Source: Paenibacillus piri (GTDB lineage: Bacteria; Bacillota; Bacilli; Paenibacillales; NBRC-103111). Taken from it: a stretch of DNA of 64,000 bases. The notes beneath the pieces are model-generated. The model worked only from the letters and a program-made list of their open reading frames with translations, made no database searches and had not been told where the DNA came from. Below are positions 60,050-64,000 of this stretch, piece after piece. Numbering within the stretch: position 1 is the stretch's first letter; each line of letters starts with the position of its first letter. The translations under genes were made by a program, and so were the position numbers. The stretch covers positions 1 to 64,000 of the forward strand of contig NZ_SMRT01000021.1 in assembly GCF_004354045.1 (NCBI RefSeq), given 5' to 3'.

Positions 60050-60870
60050 TGCTTCGCAGATTAAACTACACGCTGCTTTACGTTGTACTTGCGGCGCTCG
60101 CTTTATTCGTGTTGTATCCGCTCATTTTTACAGTTTTCTCATCGTTCATGACGGAGAAAGAGGTTGCGAATTTTCCCCCGCCGCTTTTTCCGCATCAGCT
60201 GTATTTGGGCAATTTCAAAAAAGCTATTGAAACGATGCCGGTCATCCGGTTCATCGTCAACAGCTTTATCGTTTCCGGGGGAATTACGGTATGTCAGGTT
60301 ATAACGTCAAGCATGGCCGCCTACGCTTTTTCGTTCCTGCAGTTTCGGGGAAAAATTCCGCTGTTTCTGCTTTATTTGTCCACGATGATGATTCCCTGGG
60401 AGGTGACGGTCATACCGAACTACTTGACGATCCGGTCGTGGGGCTGGATGGATAGTTATCCGGGCTTGATCGTGCCGTTTATGGCCGGGGCGTTCGGCGT
60501 GTTTTTGCTCAGGCAGTTTTTTCTGCAGCTTCCGCATGAGCTGTTTGATGCAGGTAAGATCGACGGCTGCGGGCATATGCGGTCCTTTTTCTCCATCGTG
60601 CTGCCTTTGTCTCGTCCGGCTATTGCGACGCTGAGCGTCTATGTATTCCTGAATCATTGGAACAGTTATTTGTGGCCTCTGCTGATAACGAATAAACCGA
60701 CGATGCGCACCGTTCAAATCGGGGTCGCGATGCTGCAGCATGAGGAAGTCAATTCGTGGAATCTTGTGCTGGCCGGAGTGACATTGGTACTCCTGCCTTC
60801 GTTTGTGCTGCTCGCGCTGGGTGTGAAGCAGTTGATCCGGGGCATAACCGCCGGGGCCGTCAAAGGCTAA
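60046..60870 (+). CDS. ABC transporter permease, UgpE-like
   Basis: The 274-residue protein has six membrane segments and the EAA loop ELFDAGKIDGCGHMRSFFSI near 180-200. It ends GVKQLIRGITAGAVKG, as MalG/UgpE-type proteins do. The start overlaps the stop of the first permease (ATGA). The two form the membrane channel of the Ugp-like importer. Confidence 0.9.
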   Translation: MMLRRLNYTLLYVVLAALALFVLYPLIFTVFSSFMTEKEVANFPPPLFPHQLYLGNFKKAIETMPVIRFIVNSFIVSGGITVCQVITSSMAAYAFSFLQFRGKIPLFLLYLSTMMIPWEVTVIPNYLTIRSWGWMDSYPGLIVPFMAGAFGVFLLRQFFLQLPHELFDAGKIDGCGHMRSFFSIVLPLSRPAIATLSVYVFLNHWNSYLWPLLITNKPTMRTVQIGVAMLQHEEVNSWNLVLAGVTLVLLPSFVLLALGVKQLIRGITAGAVKG

Positions 60871-60986
60871 CCGGTGACAATTGCAGCTGAAGCTTCGGCT
60901 GCAGCCGTGAAAGCGGCAATCGCGAAGAATCGCTTCGTTCCTGGAAGCTTTCTTAAATATAACCAAATTTGAGGGGAGAACACGCT

Positions 60987-62381
60987 ATGTGGGGTAAAAA
61001 GAAGCATGGAATAATGGCGCTGCTGCTTACTGCGGTTATGCTCACAGGAGCTGCCTGTGGCGGCGGTGACGGAAGCGGAGGCGGGGGTGGAAATGCCGCG
61101 AAGGAAGCAAACGGAGCAGACAAGGGAGGTTCTTCATCCGGCGCTCTGAAGAAGGTCACGTTCTGGCATGCGATGGGCGGGACAAATCAGAAAGTCGTTG
61201 AACAAATGGTTACCGATTTTAACGCATCGCAAAAAAATGTTCAAGTGGAAGCGATCTATCAGGGTACATATGACGACCTGCTCAGCAAGCTGAAGGCGTC
61301 GATGGGCTCCAAGGACAGCCCGACGCTTGTGCAAATGTACGAAATCGGATCCCGTTTTATGATGGATTCCAAAACGACCACGCAAATGCAAAAATTCATC
61401 GATATGGACAAATACGATTTGTCGCAGCTTGAGCCAAACATTGTCAGCTATTATACCCATAGCGGCAAGCTGGATTCGATGCCGTTCAATACATCCAACG
61501 CCATCTTGTATTGCAATAAGGATTTGTTTAAGGCTGCCGGTCTCGATCCGGAGAAGCCGCCGAAAACGTTCGATGAGCTGCAGAAATCGGCTGATGCCAT
61601 TACGAAAACGGGCAAAGCAAGCGGAGCGAACTTTGCCATTTACGGATGGTTCATGGAGCAGCTGCTGGCGAATCAGGGCGCGGAATACGTGAACAACAGC
61701 AACGGGCGGAGCGCGCTTGCCACCGAATCGACGGTAAACGGGGATGCGGGCATCAAGACGCTGACATGGTGGAAAAACCTTGTTGATTCCAAAGCGGCGA
61801 TCAATCTGGGCCGGAAAACGGACGATTCCAAGAAGGCGTTCTCGGCCGGTCAAGTCGGCATGATTCTCGAATCGACCGCATCGTTGAAAGGACTTGTCGA
61901 CAGCGCCCAGGGCAAGTTTGAAGTCGGCACCGGATTTCTGCCAAAGCCGTCGGACGGCAAGGAAGGCGGGGTGATTGTCGGCGGCGCGAGCCTGTGGATT
62001 ATGAACGACAGACCGGATGACGAGCAGAAAGCAGCATGGGATTTCGTCAAATACCTGGCTTCGCCGAAGGTGCAGGCATACTGGCACATCAATACGGGAT
62101 ATTTTCCGATTACGAAAGCCGCCTATGAGGACCAAACCGTCAAAGACAACATGAAAAAATTCCCGCAGTTTCAAACGGCGGTCGATCAGCTTCACCAAAC
62201 GAAATCGAACTCTGCCACGCAGGGTGCTGTGATCGGGGTGTTCCCGGAAGCGCGACAAATCGTCGAAGGGGCCATCGAGGAAGTCATCAACAACAAGAAG
62301 TCGCCGAAGGAAGCGCTGGATGGAGCGTCGAAGGAAATTACGTCAAAAATTCAGCAGTATAACAAGACGGTTAAACAATAG
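60987..62381 (+). CDS. Substrate-binding lipoprotein, UgpB-like
   Basis: The 464-residue protein has a lipoprotein-type signal (Cys24 in TGAACGGG), a Gly-rich linker and a binding-protein fold with VTFWHAMGGTNQKVVEQMVT near 60-79, YQGTYDDLLSKLKAS, PTLVQMYEIGSRFM and MPFNTSNAILYCNKDLFKAAG, all close to UgpB patterns (from memory). GAGGGGAG precedes ATG 60987; TTG 60969 is the in-frame alternative. It delivers glycerol-3-phosphate or glycerophosphodiesters, a role supported by the phosphodiesterase gene behind. Confidence 0.9.
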   Translation: MWGKKKHGIMALLLTAVMLTGAACGGGDGSGGGGGNAAKEANGADKGGSSSGALKKVTFWHAMGGTNQKVVEQMVTDFNASQKNVQVEAIYQGTYDDLLSKLKASMGSKDSPTLVQMYEIGSRFMMDSKTTTQMQKFIDMDKYDLSQLEPNIVSYYTHSGKLDSMPFNTSNAILYCNKDLFKAAGLDPEKPPKTFDELQKSADAITKTGKASGANFAIYGWFMEQLLANQGAEYVNNSNGRSALATESTVNGDAGIKTLTWWKNLVDSKAAINLGRKTDDSKKAFSAGQVGMILESTASLKGLVDSAQGKFEVGTGFLPKPSDGKEGGVIVGGASLWIMNDRPDDEQKAAWDFVKYLASPKVQAYWHINTGYFPITKAAYEDQTVKDNMKKFPQFQTAVDQLHQTKSNSATQGAVIGVFPEARQIVEGAIEEVINNKKSPKEALDGASKEITSKIQQYNKTVKQ

Positions 62382-62411
62382 AGGGAGCGAACTGCCCGGG
62401 AGGAAATCAAA

Positions 62412-63146
62412 ATGTCAGTACAAAAACCGATGAACATCGCCCATCGCGGGGCAAAAGGAATGGCTCCGGAAAACACGCTGGCCGCATTCCGGCTAGGGCT
62501 GGAGCAGGGCTGCGAAGGGATTGAGCTTGATATTCACTTGTCGGCCGACGGAGAACTGATCGTGTGCCACGATGCGACGATTGACCGAACGACCCATGGA
62601 AAAGGCGCAATCCGTGAGCTAACGCTATCCGAAATCAAGAGCTACGACGCAGGGTATTGGTTCGGCGAGCAATTCCGTGGAGAAACAGTGCCTACACTGG
62701 GCGAGGTATTCGACCTGGTTCCCGCTTCCATCATGATCAACGTGGAGGTCAAGGATCACGTGGATGAACAAATCGAGCGGAAGCTCGTTGATTTCCTTCG
62801 TGAACGCGGTCGTCTGGACAATGTGGTCATCTCTTCGTTCGATCATAAATGTGTACGACGCATTAAGCTGCTGGAGCCCAACAGCAAAATCGGACTGCTG
62901 TACGCGTTTAATCTCGTGGAGCCAGCCGCATACGCCTGCAGCTTCGATGTGGAGGTATACTCGCTTCACCCGCACTTTAAGCTTGTCGATTCCGAGCTCG
63001 TCATAAAGGCCGGACATCATGGAATTGCCGTCTACCCGTGGACGGTCAACGAAGAGCGGGAGCTGCTTGATGTAACGGCTCTCGGAGTATCGGGTATCAT
63101 TACCGATTTCCCCGGCCGCCTGAATGACCTGCTTGCAGCAAAGTGA
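62412..63146 (+). CDS. Glycerophosphodiester phosphodiesterase, UgpQ-like
   Basis: The 244-residue protein has the GDPD signature: NIAHRGAKGMAPENTLAAF near 8-26, GIELDIHLSADGELIVCHD near 38-56, and DRTTHGKG near 60. It ends with TVNEERELLDVTALGVSGII, the usual last helices. No signal peptide is seen, so it acts in the cytoplasm, cleaving imported diesters to glycerol-3-phosphate and an alcohol. It lies 30 bp after the binding-protein gene. A terminator follows. Confidence 0.92.
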   Translation: MSVQKPMNIAHRGAKGMAPENTLAAFRLGLEQGCEGIELDIHLSADGELIVCHDATIDRTTHGKGAIRELTLSEIKSYDAGYWFGEQFRGETVPTLGEVFDLVPASIMINVEVKDHVDEQIERKLVDFLRERGRLDNVVISSFDHKCVRRIKLLEPNSKIGLLYAFNLVEPAAYACSFDVEVYSLHPHFKLVDSELVIKAGHHGIAVYPWTVNEERELLDVTALGVSGIITDFPGRLNDLLAAK

Positions 63147-63160
63147 AATCTTAACAATCG

Positions 63161-63183
63161 ACCCCGGCTTATGGCCGGGGATT
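63161..63183 (+). terminator. Hairpin after the phosphodiesterase gene
   Basis: CCCCGGC (63162-63168) pairs with GCCGGGG (63174-63180) around a 5-nt loop, 15 bp after the stop. The tail (ATTTGATA) is only partly T-rich. Confidence 0.65.
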
Positions 63184-63257
63184 TGATACATCTTGAAGCT
63201 TTCGTTCATATCGAATGGATGACGGTTGACTTTCACGATTGATGTTATTGCTAATGA

Positions 63258-63461
63258 GATATCGCGTGTTCAAATCGTGATTACAATAGCATTAATCAGC
63301 ACGGAATCGGAAATGATACATTTGGAACAACGAGTGTTAATCATGTCGATCTAACGCCTGGAACCGGTAATGTAACGTATTCATTAACCGCACTAACTAT
63401 TACCGGTTCAGCGAATGCTATTGGAGCAATTACTTTTACTGGGGCCTTAGTACAACCTTAA
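63258..63461 (+). pseudogene. C-terminal fragment of a surface or exosporium-type protein
   Basis: A 67-codon frame without a start (an in-frame stop lies just before it) reads NQHGIGNDTFGTTSVNHVDLT..., then TPGTGNVTYSLTALTITGSA and AITFTGALVQP. The Thr/Gly/Asn-rich beta pattern resembles the C-terminal head of collagen-like or exosporium proteins, or of phage-type fibres (recall only). A good terminator follows directly, as if it were once the end of a real gene. The start and body of the gene are missing. Confidence 0.45.
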
Positions 63462-63465
63462 GCAA

Positions 63466-63503
63466 AAAGCGGCTAATTCTATGTGGATTGGCTGCTTTTT
63501 AAG
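63466..63503 (+). terminator. Terminator behind the fragment
   Basis: AAAAAGCGGCTAATT can pair with GGATTGGCTGCTTTTT through about 15 bp including wobbles, around a short loop. It is the normal terminator of the decayed gene. Confidence 0.65.
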
Positions 63504-63608
63504 CGATACGCCCATGACGTTAAATTATATATGTGAGTCGGGGCATCTTTTCTTCTGAAAGTGTTACGGCAACAATTTCATGCTGGTTGGTGACCGGGGA
63601 GAATCGGT

Positions 63609-64000
63609 TTACTTTGACCCTGCAGCAGATTTCTTGGATGGGAGGGTGCATGCCCAAAGCAGAATGGCCAATGCACTGACAGCGGCTCCTAATAGGCAGA
63701 CTCCGTTCCAACCGAAGTATGCATAGATATTAGTCGAAGCGATTGAACCGGAGGCGCTGCCGATCGAATAGAAAATCATATAGCCGCCGGTCAGTCTGCT
63801 GCGTGCCTCGGGACGTATATGAAAGATCAAACTCTGGTTGGTGACATGTACGGCTTGCACCGCCATATCAAGGAGCACAATACCAAAGATCAACGCGGGC
63901 AAAGAGCGTTCGGTATAACCGATCGGCAACCATGATGATAATAACAGAACCAGCGCGATGCCGGTTGTTCTTTGTCCTAATCCTCGATCGGCAAGCCTTC
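63609..64000 (-). CDS. MFS transporter, partial (5' end beyond the window)
   Basis: The frame stays open from 63609 through the right edge and continues upstream (RLADRGLGQRTTGIALVLLL...), so the ORF start seen at 63929 is artificial. The 130 visible residues hold the last membrane segments of an MFS transporter: a motif-A-like loop RLADRG, then DMAVQAVHVTNQSLIFHIRP, RSRLTGGYMIFYSIGSASGS and a final helix ending LLWACTLPSKK. The type resembles DHA1 drug exporters. Substrate unknown. Confidence 0.82.
   Translation of the reverse strand, partial: RLADRGLGQRTTGIALVLLLSSWLPIGYTERSLPALIFGIVLLDMAVQAVHVTNQSLIFHIRPEARSRLTGGYMIFYSIGSASGSIASTNIYAYFGWNGVCLLGAAVSALAILLWACTLPSKKSAAGSK

Noticed and set aside
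61134..62258. Minus-strand ORF of 374 codons opposite the UgpB-like gene
   Set aside because: Antisense shadow of a gene with clear lipoprotein signal and family motifs; Arg/His/Leu-rich composition.

Overview
The window looks like a chromosome segment from a low-to-mid GC, endospore-forming Gram-positive of the Paenibacillaceae, most likely Paenibacillus or a close relative. The basis is inference from gene content: GGAGG-type ribosome binding sites, ABC sugar importers paired with YesM/YesN two-component regulators, an SLH-anchored S-layer protein, PerR, and lipoprotein signal peptides. No phage, plasmid or intact insertion sequence is seen, and no tRNA, rRNA or CRISPR array was recognised.

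Layout. 302-6523 is a tight operon: ABC ATPase, substrate-binding lipoprotein, one permease, an unrecognised 440-residue protein, and a CehA/McbA-type PHP metallohydrolase that appears to be split into two overlapping ORFs and carries three 78-bp glycine-rich repeats. 6542-14388 holds an MgtC protein, a decayed remnant with a 13-G run, an AraC regulator divergent from an SRPBCC protein, a LysR regulator divergent from a YeiH exporter, an MFS exporter and an EcsC-family protein. 14648-16768 is an oxidative-stress locus: PerR, an orphan OmpR-type regulator with a degenerate receiver, glutaredoxin and peroxiredoxin, with a 4x11-bp repeat array and a long palindrome before the last two genes. 16993-24019 contains a RibD-like reductase, then a sugar ABC importer (minus strand) divergent from YesN/YesM.

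24069-28529 contains a citrate synthase and a biotin uptake locus: BioY divergent from a dedicated ECF module in which one ATPase is fused to the EcfT subunit, with a BirA-type operator between them. 28821-34828 has a VOC protein, an MBL hydrolase behind a perfect consensus promoter, an intergenic repeat family, a multi-hairpin element, and a heterodimeric ABC exporter. 35304-45983 has a large SLH surface protein, a two-component system, and an RND efflux pump with its adaptor and a convergent PadR repressor. 46143-49990 has a YisL-like membrane protein behind a PadR-type operator, then a surface-glycan cassette (two glycosyltransferases, a DegT aminotransferase and a NeuD-type acetyltransferase). 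50034-58791 has a DeoR/SDR pair, two metallophosphoesterases, a two-subunit class I fumarase, two very small genes, a GldA-like dehydrogenase and guanine deaminase. 59117-63146 is a Ugp-like glycerophosphodiester import operon with a phosphodiesterase, preceded by a strong promoter, a leader terminator and a cre site. The window ends in a truncated surface-protein fragment and a partial MFS gene.

The most interesting points are the oxidative-stress locus with its paired operator architectures, the EcfA-EcfT fusion under a BirA box, the left operon with its split repeat-bearing PHP enzyme and lone permease, and the promoter-terminator unit before the Ugp operon. All start sites were chosen by eye from ribosome binding sites. 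Functional names rest on motif recognition, not on searches.
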